Assembly (NCBI GenBank): GCA_013140495.1
Contig: JABFSR010000080.1
Location: 1 to 64,000, forward strand
Reading direction: 5' to 3'
Source of the DNA: Verrucomicrobiota bacterium
GTDB taxonomy: Bacteria > Verrucomicrobiota > Verrucomicrobiia > Limisphaerales > JADLHS01
DNA length: 64,000 nt
Below the pieces are notes generated by a model, which saw only the letters and a program-made list of their open reading frames with translations, did no database searches and was not told where the DNA came from. The position numbers were made by a program, and so were the translations under genes. Shown here piece by piece: positions 23,173 through 33,371 of this stretch (positions are counted from its first letter, which is position 1; every line of letters begins with the position of its first letter).

Positions 23173-24732
23173 TCAACCGCGTCGCATCCGTTCCAGAATG
23201 TTCCGCGTGATCTGCTGTGCCCGGGCGTCGGGACCTTTTGGCGAAGTATAGACCGAAGGCCGGACATAGCCCGGCGGTTCGGAGATGCCATCCGCCCACC
23301 AACAGGTTGATGCGTTGAAAACGAAATTGCCCTTCGGCCCGGGATAAATCGTCGCGGTGTAAATACCGCCGTTGAGTTTTCCTGGCGCGTCTTGTGTCGG
23401 GCCGGTGGCGAGGATTTGAAGCCCGGGAAGATTCGCCGGATCGCCGTGCCACTCCCAGCCAACGAGGCCGGGAATACCTTCGCCTTGTTTCATTCCTGTG
23501 CCGGCAAAAACCCAATGATCCGGCTGCGTGCAAATCCAGTCTGCGCCGCCGGTCACTACTCCGGTGCTGTGTGCGCCGACCAGTTCGTTCGCGTAAGGCC
23601 GGTCATGCGGGAGTGTTTTCATTGCCACAAAATCGCGCGTGCCACCCGGCGGCCCGTACACGCCCTGTCGCCCGAAGATGCGGTTCGACACGCCGCGAGT
23701 GTCCGGGCGCGGATTGATGCGACCACAGCAGGTATTGCCGGAAAGAAATGCGACACTCCGACCCGCGGCGATGATTGCCTTGAGGTTGTTGAACATCTCG
23801 ATCGAGTAATACTCGTCGTGGCCGACGGACAAAAATCCCTTGGCCCGCAGAAGTCCTTTGGGGTCGCTGTGCGTGTCGAGGTTTGAAATGTAAGTGACAT
23901 CGCAGTCTTGCGACTCCATCCAGTAGGCGAGGGGAAACTCCCACAGAAACCATTCGCCCGAGCCTGTGGAAAGCGGGGCGTCGAAGATCTGACAGTATTT
24001 TCCGTAAGGCCGGTTGAAACTGACGTCCACTCCGCCGCCCCAATACCACTGGTCCTTGCCGTCGTCATAAAGTGAAAATTGATCCGGCCAGCGGTTGTAA
24101 GCCTGCCACGTCGTGTCGGAACATTGGAAAATAAAGTCGGCTCGGCGGTCGTCGCGCACGATGAAGATTACGTAGCTTTGCAACTGCTCACGTTCGGCGG
24201 TCAGTTTACCGATATAGACACCGCTCACCCAATCGTGCGGAATTGTGAGGGAAGCACAAGCTGACCACTTGCAATCGCGCACACGGTTTGATCCGATGAT
24301 CGGATCCGGCTGAATCTGCCCGGCAAAAGGCCCAAGGCTCTTGACGTGTCGCCCGCCTGTTCCGCCGTAATAACCCATCCGGTAAATCTCCAGCTTGAAT
24401 GACGAGGCTGGATTGGTGCTCACGTGAAAACTAATCGTCTCGCCCGCACGAACACTCGTGCGAGAACAATAACCTTCGATCCATGGACAACGATACTTCG
24501 TTGCCGGATCAATGCGCGTGTTTTGGAGCATCCAATCGCGTGTGCCGTGCTTTTCATTTTCGCGTTGGATGGGATTGCCGTGGCTCTTTGCCGTCTTACC
24601 TTCGCCGAGATGTGAGCAGCCTGACAGAGCGACTATGGCGCCGAGCCCTGCCACGCTCTTGAGGGCTTCGCGCCGGCTCACTCCGTCAGCAGGCGTAACT
24701 GGTGTTGGCCGCGGTTTTCTTGAAGATTTCAT
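23173..24732 (-). CDS. Tat-exported N,N-dimethylformamidase beta-subunit-like protein
   Basis: SRREALKSVAGLGAIVALSGC twin-Arg leader; SVGHDEYYSIEMFNNLKAIIAAGRSVAFLSGNTCCGRI, FQCSDTTWQAYNRW. Confidence 0.7.
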   Translation of the reverse strand: MKSSRKPRPTPVTPADGVSRREALKSVAGLGAIVALSGCSHLGEGKTAKSHGNPIQRENEKHGTRDWMLQNTRIDPATKYRCPWIEGYCSRTSVRAGETISFHVSTNPASSFKLEIYRMGYYGGTGGRHVKSLGPFAGQIQPDPIIGSNRVRDCKWSACASLTIPHDWVSGVYIGKLTAEREQLQSYVIFIVRDDRRADFIFQCSDTTWQAYNRWPDQFSLYDDGKDQWYWGGGVDVSFNRPYGKYCQIFDAPLSTGSGEWFLWEFPLAYWMESQDCDVTYISNLDTHSDPKGLLRAKGFLSVGHDEYYSIEMFNNLKAIIAAGRSVAFLSGNTCCGRINPRPDTRGVSNRIFGRQGVYGPPGGTRDFVAMKTLPHDRPYANELVGAHSTGVVTGGADWICTQPDHWVFAGTGMKQGEGIPGLVGWEWHGDPANLPGLQILATGPTQDAPGKLNGGIYTATIYPGPKGNFVFNASTCWWADGISEPPGYVRPSVYTSPKGPDARAQQITRNILERMRRG

Positions 24733-24799
24733 ATCGGTCGAATGATGTGTTGATGTTTGTCCGGGATTGCCTGCCCCACTTTGCCAGAAGACATGCAAC

Positions 24800-25801
24800 C
24801 TACTCCATCGGATATTTCAATCCCCACTGGGCGCGGACGGCATCCATGGTTTTCATGACGGCCAGCGTTTCATTTAGCGGCATCACATCGCTCTCCAGTT
24901 TTCCTGCGCGCAGGCAGTTCATTGCTTCGGCTGCTTCATACTCATAGCCGTTTCCTGCCGGTGGAAATTCCATGACCTCATCCGCAACTCCTTCGCGAGA
25001 CAGCGTCATCACAGTAGGTCGCCACCAGGGGCTGTGAATCTTGATGCGTCCCTTCGTGCCGAGGATGATTGCCTCGTGCGGCGTCTCCAACCGGATCGCC
25101 GTCGAGAGCACGGCCATCTGGCCTTGTGCGTGTGACAGGAGGATCGCCCCTTCTTCGTCCACGCCTGTGCGGCCCAGGTGTGCAAGGCTGACGATCCGGG
25201 TAGGCGATCCAAAAATCATTGAAGCCAGCGAGATCGGATAAACACCAACATCCAGCAATGCTCCGCCCCCAAACTCCCGATTGAACAACCGCTCCTCCTC
25301 GTGATACTCCGCCCAAAATCCAAAGTCCGCCGTCAACATCCGTGTCTCGCCGATCACTTTCGCCGCCAGCAACGCCCGCAGTTTTGCCATCAACGGGAAA
25401 CACCGCGTCCACATGGCCTCCATGAGAAAGACTTTCTTCTCTCTCGCAAATGCGATGACCTGCTCCGCCTCGCGTGCGTTGATGGTGAACGGTTTTTCGC
25501 ACAGCACAGGTTTGCCTGCGGCCAGCGCCAGGAGTGTGTTCTCCTTGTGACAGGAATGCGGCGTGGCCACGTAGATCATCTCCACCTCCGGATCAGCAAC
25601 GAGCGCTTCGTAGCTGGCGTGACAGTGCGGGACGCAGAACTCCGCGCCAAACCTCTCCGCGGCAGAGCCAGTGCGCGAGCCAATGGACATCAGCTTTGCA
25701 TCCTGAAGAACCTTCAACCCATCCGCGAATTTGCGCGCGATCTTGCCCGTGCCTAGAATCCCCCAACGGATCGTGTCGCTCACTTGGAATCTCCTTTGCA
25801 C
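24800..25801 (-). CDS. Gfo/Idh/MocA family oxidoreductase
   Basis: IRWGILGTGKIARKFADGL, VATPHSCHKENTLLALAAGKPVLCEKPFTINAREAEQVI. Confidence 0.93.
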   Translation of the reverse strand: MQRRFQVSDTIRWGILGTGKIARKFADGLKVLQDAKLMSIGSRTGSAAERFGAEFCVPHCHASYEALVADPEVEMIYVATPHSCHKENTLLALAAGKPVLCEKPFTINAREAEQVIAFAREKKVFLMEAMWTRCFPLMAKLRALLAAKVIGETRMLTADFGFWAEYHEEERLFNREFGGGALLDVGVYPISLASMIFGSPTRIVSLAHLGRTGVDEEGAILLSHAQGQMAVLSTAIRLETPHEAIILGTKGRIKIHSPWWRPTVMTLSREGVADEVMEFPPAGNGYEYEAAEAMNCLRAGKLESDVMPLNETLAVMKTMDAVRAQWGLKYPME

Positions 25802-26187
25802 CCATCCGACTGCTCCGTCTCTGGAAAAAAGAGATCGTCCTCTGCGATATCTGGAATGCCGACTACCAGCACGCGCACGCGGCCCTTGGCGCTGTGCACC
25901 ACGCCCGGCGGGATGTGGACGACTGAACCTTTGCGCACGGAATGCTCCGCACCGTCCAACGTCACCGTGCCTTCGCCTTCGAGCACGTAATAAAGCTCCG
26001 TGCTGTGTTTGTGGAAATGCGCGCGAGCCCCGTCAATGTCCACCGCGTGTGCCCACGCCGCCACTCCCTGATCCTGGTCCTGGCGGCTGATCAGGAGATG
26101 TCGCCAGCCGCACGTGCTGCGCTCTTTGGGCGAATCCCCTTCGTGACGGACCAACGCGGGAGCGTTCGAGGTTTTTGCTTTCATCAT
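25780..26187 (-). CDS. Cupin-domain protein
   Basis: AHFHKHSTELYYVLEGEGTVTLDG...VHIPPGVVHSAKG; start reset to internal Met. Confidence 0.85.
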   Translation of the reverse strand: MMKAKTSNAPALVRHEGDSPKERSTCGWRHLLISRQDQDQGVAAWAHAVDIDGARAHFHKHSTELYYVLEGEGTVTLDGAEHSVRKGSVVHIPPGVVHSAKGRVRVLVVGIPDIAEDDLFFPETEQSDGCKGDSK

Positions 26188-26288
26188 CAGGAAATCGGTT
26201 ATTGCACGCCTGCGTGTTGCGGTTCTCGAATTTTGCAAGAACCATCAAGGCCCGACCGGAAACTGCAAAGTCGGGCTTGCAAAAAACT

Positions 26289-27482
26289 CTATGCTACCGG
26301 CTCCGCCGGTAGTCCGATCGTGCCTCGGCGGTGTTTCAGGATGTGCAACACAGATTTTACAGCCAGTTCGATGGGGAAGACCGGTTTGGCGATCAGATCG
26401 TTTCCGCCTGCGAGAATGCTCTTGGCGCGCGACTCAAAGTGGCTGTGAGAAGTGACGTAGATGACGGGAATGGTTTCATAACCTGGAATTCCGCGCAGTT
26501 TGCGGCACAGGTCGAAGCCGGTCATCTGGGGCATTTCCACATCGAGCAGGATGAGATCGTACTGGGCGGTTGACATCATATCGAGCGCTTCCAGCGGTCG
26601 CTCTGTGGAGCGCGAGTTGAGCTTGGCGCGCCCCATGGCTACTTGCGCGATGCGCAATGCCAGCGGGTCATCGTCCACAATCAACACCTGTGCGGTGAGC
26701 GGTTCAGGATTTTGTGTTTGACGCGCATCTTCCATCAGCACCGCCAGCATATCCACTGCGGACGCAATCGTGCGGATGGTGGACGGGTTGATGAACTGGG
26801 GCTTGTCGAGCAATTCATAGGTCATTGCCTCGAATGCGCCACCCAACAGTGAAACCTGATGGCATTGCGCCAGCGCCGCGTTGGACGTGAGATGATGCAC
26901 CTGCTTGTAGAGCTGGTGAAGATGATGCGCACGCCCCGCGGGCGTGTCGTCGCGAAAGAATTCCTGATGTGCCGCACGCAATGCTGAAAGCGTGGCCCGG
27001 GTGGATTCGAGGATATCTTCCGGAGACATGGGGAGGGCGGCTTCCGGAACAGTTGCTTCGTCCGCGATGGCTGGAGTTTCCGGTTCGGATTCAACGTCGC
27101 CCGGCGGAGAAGATTCCACGCCGAGTATCTGACAAATGATCTCCAGCATCAGGGCAGGAGTGCAGTCACCTTTGACGATGGCCCGCGCAACGCCGAGGGT
27201 ATTGACCGCGCGCGCCTGATCACTCATGAAAGCATTCGTCATTACGATCACGGGGACTTTCGCGATCTTTGGATGCGAGCGGATGAACTTGAGCACGTCC
27301 ACCCCGGAAAGTTTGGGCATCATCAGGTCAAGGATGACCAGATCGGGATTTCCTGTGCTGAGCGTTCTGACAGCCTCAAGTCCGTCGGCGGCAGTATGCA
27401 CGTCGAAGCCTCCCGACGCCAACTTCTGTTTATAGACCCGCAGCAAGATGGGGTCGTCATCCACGAGGAAAATTTTCTTCAT
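26289..27482 (-). CDS. Dual-receiver response regulator with central HPt-like helical domain
   Basis: REC1 IFLVDDDPILL...DLVILDLMMPKLSG...PVIVMT; centre YKQVHHLTSNAALAQCHQVSLLGGAFEAM; REC2 VLIVDDDPLAL...YDLILLDVEMPQMTG...PVIYVTS. Confidence 0.85.
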   Translation of the reverse strand: MKKIFLVDDDPILLRVYKQKLASGGFDVHTAADGLEAVRTLSTGNPDLVILDLMMPKLSGVDVLKFIRSHPKIAKVPVIVMTNAFMSDQARAVNTLGVARAIVKGDCTPALMLEIICQILGVESSPPGDVESEPETPAIADEATVPEAALPMSPEDILESTRATLSALRAAHQEFFRDDTPAGRAHHLHQLYKQVHHLTSNAALAQCHQVSLLGGAFEAMTYELLDKPQFINPSTIRTIASAVDMLAVLMEDARQTQNPEPLTAQVLIVDDDPLALRIAQVAMGRAKLNSRSTERPLEALDMMSTAQYDLILLDVEMPQMTGFDLCRKLRGIPGYETIPVIYVTSHSHFESRAKSILAGGNDLIAKPVFPIELAVKSVLHILKHRRGTIGLPAEPVA

Positions 27483-27632
27483 AGCCGGATGATTATCTGA
27501 TTTTCAAGGACTGCAATGAATCTAGCAGCCGGCCCGGGCCAGTGAAAGAAAAGAATGCCGATTCGCGCAAAGATTTGTTTCGTGCGTCATCCTCTGCCAG
27601 TCTCCCCGCGTCAGTGTGATGAAGTGAACCAA

Positions 27633-29807
27633 ATGATTTCAATCGTTGAACATCAACCCGCCGGTGCCGACCTGGTGGCGCAGGTGGAGAACATTTTTTC
27701 CCCGTCGGGGATTCTTTCCAAGGCGAGCAACTTCGAGTTTCGTCCGCAGCAGCAGGAAATGGCCATGGCGGTGGCGCAGGCGTTGCAGAGCCGCGGCCAT
27801 CTCGCAGTGGAGGCAGGTACGGGTGTCGGCAAATCGCTCGCGTATCTCATTCCGGCAATACTGTTTGCGGTTTCGCAAAGAAAAAAAGCTGTTGTCTCGA
27901 CGCACACAATCAACTTGCAGGAGCAACTGACGGAAAAAGACCTGCCGTTGCTCGCGGGGGTGCTTGGTTCACTGCCCGAGCCGGTGAAGTTCGCTTTCAC
28001 GATGCTCAAGGGCCGCGCGAATTATCTCTGCACGCGCCGGCTGCAAAAGGCAATGCAGCAAAGCGGCAATCTGTTCACGTCGTCCGAGGCTGAGGAATTA
28101 CAGCGCATCTACGAGTGGTCCAAGGAAACCAAGGACGGCAGCCTTTCGGACTTTGAGATCGAACCTGATCAGAAGGTTTGGGGACAGGTCTGTTCGGAAC
28201 GAGGACTATGCTCGCCGAAAGTGTGCGGTTACCAGTCTGACTTCAGCAAAGACCACGGCATCTGTTTTTTTCAGCGCGCACGCAATCGCATACTGTCATC
28301 AGACGTGCTGGTGTTGAACCACACGCTGTTCTTCACGTTGCTCGGCGGCGTGGACGAAGATCAGGAGGGCGGCATCCTGTTCAAGAACGACTTCGTGATC
28401 TTCGACGAGGCGCACACGATGGAAAGCGTGGCGTCGAGGCACATCGGCTTGAGCGTGTCGAGCGGTCAGGTGCGTTATGCACTGAACCGCCTGTGGAATC
28501 CGCGCACGGAAAAGGGCCTGCTCGCCATCTTGCGCAGCGGAAACTCCGTGAAGCTGGTGGCGGACATCTTGAGTGAGTCGGACAAGTTTTTTGAGAGCGT
28601 TGAGGCCGCGTGTGAGGAAATGAACCAGCAGCATAGCGGGTCCGAAAACTACGGTGCTCGAGGTCGCACTGCTTCGCAAAAGAGGCGCGAGTGGAAGGAA
28701 CTGCGCATTCGTCGCGCGGAACTCGTCAAGGACAACGTTACCCTGCCGATCCAGCGGTTGCGCGAAGCCGTAAGTGAGCTGGTCAAATTGAGCGACGACA
28801 AAGACATCGGGCAGGAGCTGGTGGAATGCAATCGGAGACTGGGTGAACTTAAAACCGAGGTCGCGGAATTTCTGAGTCAGAGCGTACCTGAGCATGTCTA
28901 TTGGGTGGAGCGCACGGGAAAAACCCAGCGTAACCTTTCGCTGAACGCCGCGCCTGTGGATGTGGCGGATTATCTTCGACGGCGGTTGTTCGAGAGCGAT
29001 ACGAGTATCGTGATGACGAGTGCGACGCTTTCGGTATCGGTGCCGGGTGGGAAGGCCAAGATTCAAAGTTCAGCCGAGAACGAGGAGGTTGCCAAACGCA
29101 CAACGCGCAAGCCTCGAAAACCGAACGACCAGTCTGGCCTGAACTACTTCACCCGACGCGTTGGTGCTGAATCAGCCACGATGTTGCAGGTCGGCACACC
29201 GTTCGATTACGAGAAGCAGATGAAACTGTTCACGGTGAAGAAGATGCCGGACCCGCGTGATGCCGGTTACGCCGACGCTTTGGAAAAGTGGATCGAGCAT
29301 TTTATCCGGCAAACTCACGGCAAGGCTTTCGTCCTCTTTACCAGCTACAAGCTCATGCAGGAACTGGCTGGAAGAATGCAACGTTTCTTTGACGATCTCG
29401 GCCTCGCACTTTTCGTGCAAGGCACAGGCACGCCGCGTTCAACCATGCTGGAAAAGTTCAAGGACGACGTGGACTCGGTGCTCTTTGGCACGGACAGTTT
29501 CTGGCAGGGCGTGGATGTACCTGGCGAGGCTTTGAGCAACGTCATCATCACCAGGCTTCCGTTCGCCGTGCCTGACCATCCGCTTATTGAAGCGCGCATC
29601 GAGGCGATTGAAGCGCGTGGAGGAAATTCCTTCGGAGAATTCTCGTTGCCCGAGGCGATCTTGAAATTTCGCCAGGGTGTGGGGCGGTTGATTCGGACGA
29701 AGACGGATTCGGGCATAGTTGTAATCTTGGACAACCGCGTACTTGCTAAACAATACGGACAGGCATTCCTGGACGCTTTGCCAAAATGTCCTGTTGAAGT
29801 GTTATGA
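27633..29807 (+). CDS. dinG: DinG-family ATP-dependent DNA helicase
   Basis: RPQQQEMAMAVAQAL, VEAGTGVGKSLAYLIPA, FVIFDEAHTMESV, FGTDSFWQGVDVPGEALSNVIITRLPFAVP, GVGRLIR. Confidence 0.93.
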   Translation: MISIVEHQPAGADLVAQVENIFSPSGILSKASNFEFRPQQQEMAMAVAQALQSRGHLAVEAGTGVGKSLAYLIPAILFAVSQRKKAVVSTHTINLQEQLTEKDLPLLAGVLGSLPEPVKFAFTMLKGRANYLCTRRLQKAMQQSGNLFTSSEAEELQRIYEWSKETKDGSLSDFEIEPDQKVWGQVCSERGLCSPKVCGYQSDFSKDHGICFFQRARNRILSSDVLVLNHTLFFTLLGGVDEDQEGGILFKNDFVIFDEAHTMESVASRHIGLSVSSGQVRYALNRLWNPRTEKGLLAILRSGNSVKLVADILSESDKFFESVEAACEEMNQQHSGSENYGARGRTASQKRREWKELRIRRAELVKDNVTLPIQRLREAVSELVKLSDDKDIGQELVECNRRLGELKTEVAEFLSQSVPEHVYWVERTGKTQRNLSLNAAPVDVADYLRRRLFESDTSIVMTSATLSVSVPGGKAKIQSSAENEEVAKRTTRKPRKPNDQSGLNYFTRRVGAESATMLQVGTPFDYEKQMKLFTVKKMPDPRDAGYADALEKWIEHFIRQTHGKAFVLFTSYKLMQELAGRMQRFFDDLGLALFVQGTGTPRSTMLEKFKDDVDSVLFGTDSFWQGVDVPGEALSNVIITRLPFAVPDHPLIEARIEAIEARGGNSFGEFSLPEAILKFRQGVGRLIRTKTDSGIVVILDNRVLAKQYGQAFLDALPKCPVEVL

Positions 29808-29949
29808 AATGATCGTCCGAATGATTGTGTGAGCAAAAACGTTTTGCCATACGCCATTCGCCGGGTACATTGTCCACGTCAGCCAAAAAAATCGCAGCGC
29901 TTAACGCGACGTGAGAATTCAGGCTGGTATTACCTTCCGTGCGGAAGGG

Positions 29950-29999
29950 GCGGGCATGGAGTTGAAAACGTGTGTCACTCCATGCCCGCTCGTTTTTTT
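29950..29999 (+). terminator. Strong rho-independent terminator
   Basis: gcgggcatggagt / actccatgcccgc 13-bp stem followed by tcgttttttt. Confidence 0.85.
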
Positions 30000-30153
30000 G
30001 CCCCAGTGAGCTGTTTACGTCGTTTAGTTCAAGGCGAAGTGCGACAGTGGCGAGAGTTGCTCTGTTGAACTGACGGCGACGAACGAAACCGGCTTGCTAG
30101 CCTGCAACTCGATTGCTAACCTTCCGTTGCGTCGCAACCTGACGCCCGTTCCC

Positions 30154-30681
30154 ATGACTCAGACCACCGAATTCGGCTACGACCGGAACATTGAGGGCGA
30201 TGTAATTCACACCAGAGTGGATGCTGCCCTGAACTGGTTTCGCAAAAACTCCATCTGGCCGATGCCGATGGGTTTGGCGTGCTGCGCCATTGAATTGATG
30301 GCCACGGGCGCGAGCCGGTTTGATATTTCGCGATTCGGCATGGAAGTCATGCGTTTTTCGCCCCGGCAATCGGACTGCATGGTCGTTGCCGGCACGGTGA
30401 CCTACAAAATGGCGCTGGCGGTGAAGCGCATTTACGACCAGATGGCCGAACCGAAATACGTCATCGCCATGGGCGCGTGCGCCTCGACGGGCGGCATGTA
30501 TCGCAGCTATTCCGTGTTGCAGGGCGTGGATCAAATCATTCCGGTGGACGTTTATGTGGCCGGTTGCCCGCCGCGACCTGAAGCCCTGCTTGACGCGCTG
30601 ATGAAATTGCAAAACCAGATTTCACGCGAACCGACCGTCAGCAACTTGAAGAAACTAACCCCGCTACCAGCCAAAGTTTAA
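30154..30681 (+). CDS. nuoB: NADH-quinone oxidoreductase subunit B
   Basis: [65 protein letters not shown]. Confidence 0.97.
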   Translation: MTQTTEFGYDRNIEGDVIHTRVDAALNWFRKNSIWPMPMGLACCAIELMATGASRFDISRFGMEVMRFSPRQSDCMVVAGTVTYKMALAVKRIYDQMAEPKYVIAMGACASTGGMYRSYSVLQGVDQIIPVDVYVAGCPPRPEALLDALMKLQNQISREPTVSNLKKLTPLPAKV

Positions 30682-30690
30682 TTCCTCGAA

Positions 30691-31281
30691 GTGAACGCGA
30701 CGGACTACGCCAACAAACTCCGGGAGAAATTCGGGGAACTCATCTCTGCGCCCGCAGAGTTTCGAGGCGAAATCACGCTGAACGTCGCGGATGCCGAGCG
30801 CATCGTCGAGGTTTGTGCTTTCGCCAAGAAAGAACTTGGCTTCGACTTTCTCGCGGATGTTTCCAGCATTGATAATTACGGGGAAGATCCTCGATGGACC
30901 ATTGTTTACGAACTCTACGGTATCGGTAACGGAACTTACCTTCGCCTCAAAACATCGGTTTCCGAGGAGAAATCAAAGCTCCCGACGGTCACGAGCGTCT
31001 GGCGGACGGCAGATTGGCACGAGCGCGAGATTTACGACATGATGGGCGTCCGCTTTCGCGGTCATCCTGATTTGCGCCGCATCATCATGTGGGAGGGCTA
31101 TCCCTACTTTCCGTTGCGCAAAGATTTCCCGCTGGGTGGCAAACCGACCGATTTGCCGGACATCGCGTTTACCAAGACCGCGCCGATTGAAGGCGGGCCG
31201 TTCGTCACCGCACCGGGCGGCAAGGATGCAATTGAACGCGAGCCGCGCGTGCGAATGGCGGAGGATAAATCAGGAAAATGA
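30691..31281 (+). CDS. nuoC: NADH-quinone oxidoreductase subunit C
   Basis: SVWRTADWHEREIYDMMGVRFRGHPDLRRIIMWEGYPYFPLRKDFPL. Confidence 0.95.
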   Translation: MNATDYANKLREKFGELISAPAEFRGEITLNVADAERIVEVCAFAKKELGFDFLADVSSIDNYGEDPRWTIVYELYGIGNGTYLRLKTSVSEEKSKLPTVTSVWRTADWHEREIYDMMGVRFRGHPDLRRIIMWEGYPYFPLRKDFPLGGKPTDLPDIAFTKTAPIEGGPFVTAPGGKDAIEREPRVRMAEDKSGK

Positions 31282-31562
31282 AACTGCTTCTCCTCACCTT
31301 AATTGTGCTTGAAGTATGCTTGGTCATGATCGCTATTTCGCCAGTCTCACCCTTTGTTAGCCTTAAAAGCAGAGCACAAGCCTACGATGATTGGCAAAAA
31401 CTTCCGACAACGGAGAATGAAGCCGCTTGGTTACGGGAAAAAGCGGCGTTCAATCACAAGCAGCTTGTGGAGAACATCTGCGTTTACGGCTTGCTCGCGC
31501 TTAATGCTGTCGGGCTTATTTTTTTGTTCATGCGCGTGCAGAATCAAACGCCAAAAAGCTAA
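31278..31562 (+). CDS. Small two-TM hypothetical protein translationally coupled between nuoC and nuoD
   Basis: ATGA overlap with nuoC and TAATG overlap with nuoD; two hydrophobic helices around a charged middle. Confidence 0.75.
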   Translation: MKLLLLTLIVLEVCLVMIAISPVSPFVSLKSRAQAYDDWQKLPTTENEAAWLREKAAFNHKQLVENICVYGLLALNAVGLIFLFMRVQNQTPKS

Positions 31563-32851
31563 TGCCCGAAGTACAAGAAATTGAGATTCGCGACTCTGCT
31601 GCCAAAGCGGCAGCGGTGGCGCGGTCTTTTCCGCCGGCTGAAGATTTGCAGGACATGCAGGGCGAAAAGATGGTCCTCAACATGGGGCCGTCGCATCCGT
31701 CCACGCATGGCGTGTTGCGCATCATTCTGGAACTGGATGGCGAGATCATCACCAAGGCGATTCCCGACATCGGCTATCTGCATCGCGGCGACGAAAAAAT
31801 CGCCGAGAACATGACCTACACCCAGTTCATCCCTTACACGGATCGGCTGGATTATCTCGCGCCGATGGCGAACAACGTCGCCTACGCGCTCGCGGTCGAA
31901 AAACTCCTCGGCATCCACGACAAACTTCCGCCGCGCTGCCAATACCTCCGCGTGATTTGCGCTGAACTGGCGCGCATTTCGTCCCACCTGCTCGGCGTCG
32001 GCTGTTTCGCGATGGACGTGGGCGCGATGACGGTTTTCTTGCTCACGTTCACGGAGCGCGAAAAAATTTACAACCTCTGCGAATCCCTCACCGGCGCGCG
32101 GTTCACGACCAGTTACACACGCATCGGCGGCGTTTCGCGCGACACGCCGCCCGGTTGGTGCGACGCGGTGCGCAAGTTCCTCAACAAAGTCGTCGTCAAC
32201 ATCGCCGAGGTCGAGATGCTGCTCACCCGCAACCGCATCTGGGTGGATCGCACGCGCGACGTCGGCGTCATCTCGAAGGAGGAGGCCATTGATTTCGGCT
32301 TAAGCGGCCCGAACTTGCGCGGCAGCGGCGTGGATTACGATCTCCGCAAAGCGCAGCCGTATCTTTGCTACAAGGAACTGCAATTCGACGTGGTGCTCGG
32401 CTCGGTCGGCGATTGCTATGACCGCTACCTCGTGCGCATGGAGGAAATGCGCCAGAGCGTCCGCCTCGTTCATCAGTGCCTCGACAAAATTCCCGGCGGC
32501 TTCGAGAACAAATCGAAGGAGCCGGTCAACGTGGCCGATGGCAAAATTGTTTTGCCGCCGAAGAACAAGGTGATGTCGAGCATGGAGGAGTTGATTCATC
32601 AATTCATGCTCGTGACACAGGGCATGAACTGTCCGCCCGGCGAAATTTATTTCGGGCACGAAAATCCGAAGGGCGAACTCGGTTTTTACATCAACAGTCG
32701 GGGCGGCGGCACGCCGTATCGGATGAAGATTCGCAGCCCCTCGTTCGTGAACCTGAGCATTCTGTCGCATCTGTTGCCTGGCCACATGATGAGCGACACG
32801 GTTTCGATCCTGGGTTCGTTTGACTTTGTGATGGGAGAATGTGACCGATGA
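31562..32851 (+). CDS. nuoD: NADH-quinone oxidoreductase subunit D
   Basis: LNMGPSHPSTHGVLRIILELDGE, DIGYLHRGDEKIAENMTYTQFIPYTDRLDY, SILGSFDFVMGECDR. Confidence 0.97.
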   Translation: MPEVQEIEIRDSAAKAAAVARSFPPAEDLQDMQGEKMVLNMGPSHPSTHGVLRIILELDGEIITKAIPDIGYLHRGDEKIAENMTYTQFIPYTDRLDYLAPMANNVAYALAVEKLLGIHDKLPPRCQYLRVICAELARISSHLLGVGCFAMDVGAMTVFLLTFTEREKIYNLCESLTGARFTTSYTRIGGVSRDTPPGWCDAVRKFLNKVVVNIAEVEMLLTRNRIWVDRTRDVGVISKEEAIDFGLSGPNLRGSGVDYDLRKAQPYLCYKELQFDVVLGSVGDCYDRYLVRMEEMRQSVRLVHQCLDKIPGGFENKSKEPVNVADGKIVLPPKNKVMSSMEELIHQFMLVTQGMNCPPGEIYFGHENPKGELGFYINSRGGGTPYRMKIRSPSFVNLSILSHLLPGHMMSDTVSILGSFDFVMGECDR

Positions 32852-33333
32852 GTTTCACCGTTCCAGCCAACTTAGAAGCCGAGATTGACGAGCTGATCAC
32901 GCATTACCCTGTGAAGCGCAGTGCGTCGCTCATGTTGCTGCACGCGTTGCAGGAACACTTCGGCCACATCTCACCGGAAGCCACGCAATGGGTCGCCAAG
33001 AAACTCGGCTTGCAACCGATCAACGTCCACGAACTCGTGACGTTTTATCCGATGTTCCGGCAAACCGCGCCGGGCAAACATCAGATCAAAGTTTGCCGCA
33101 CGCTGAGTTGCGCGCTGGGCGGCTCGCACAAATTGCACGAACACTTTTGCACCAAGCTCGGCCTCGACCCGCACGCGCACGGTTTGCAAACGACAAAGGA
33201 CGGAAAGTTCTCGGTTGAATTCGTCGAGTGTCTCGCTGGCTGCGGCATGGCGCCGGTCATGATGTGCAATGAAGATTTCCACGAAGGCGTGAGCAATGCG
33301 AAAGCCGACGAAATCATCGGAGGCTGCCGATGA
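32848..33333 (+). CDS. nuoE: NADH-quinone oxidoreductase subunit E
   Basis: KVCRTLSCALGGSHKL...FVECLAGCGMAPVMM 2Fe-2S ligands. Confidence 0.95.
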   Translation: MSFTVPANLEAEIDELITHYPVKRSASLMLLHALQEHFGHISPEATQWVAKKLGLQPINVHELVTFYPMFRQTAPGKHQIKVCRTLSCALGGSHKLHEHFCTKLGLDPHAHGLQTTKDGKFSVEFVECLAGCGMAPVMMCNEDFHEGVSNAKADEIIGGCR

Positions 33334-33336
33334 AAG

Positions 33337-33366
33337 TCGTAAATCGTAAATCCGAAATCGCAAATG
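33337..33366. repeat. AAATCGTAAATC-type short repeat
   Basis: gtcgtaaatcgtaaatccgaaatcgcaaat between nuoE stop and the tRNA. Confidence 0.5.
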
Positions 33367-33371
33367 GAGAG

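Noticed and set aside
21737-24732. Ceramidase-like and dimethylformamidase-like genes as a catabolic gene cluster
   Set aside because: They are convergent, both only distant family members, and share no obvious pathway; treated as separate genes.
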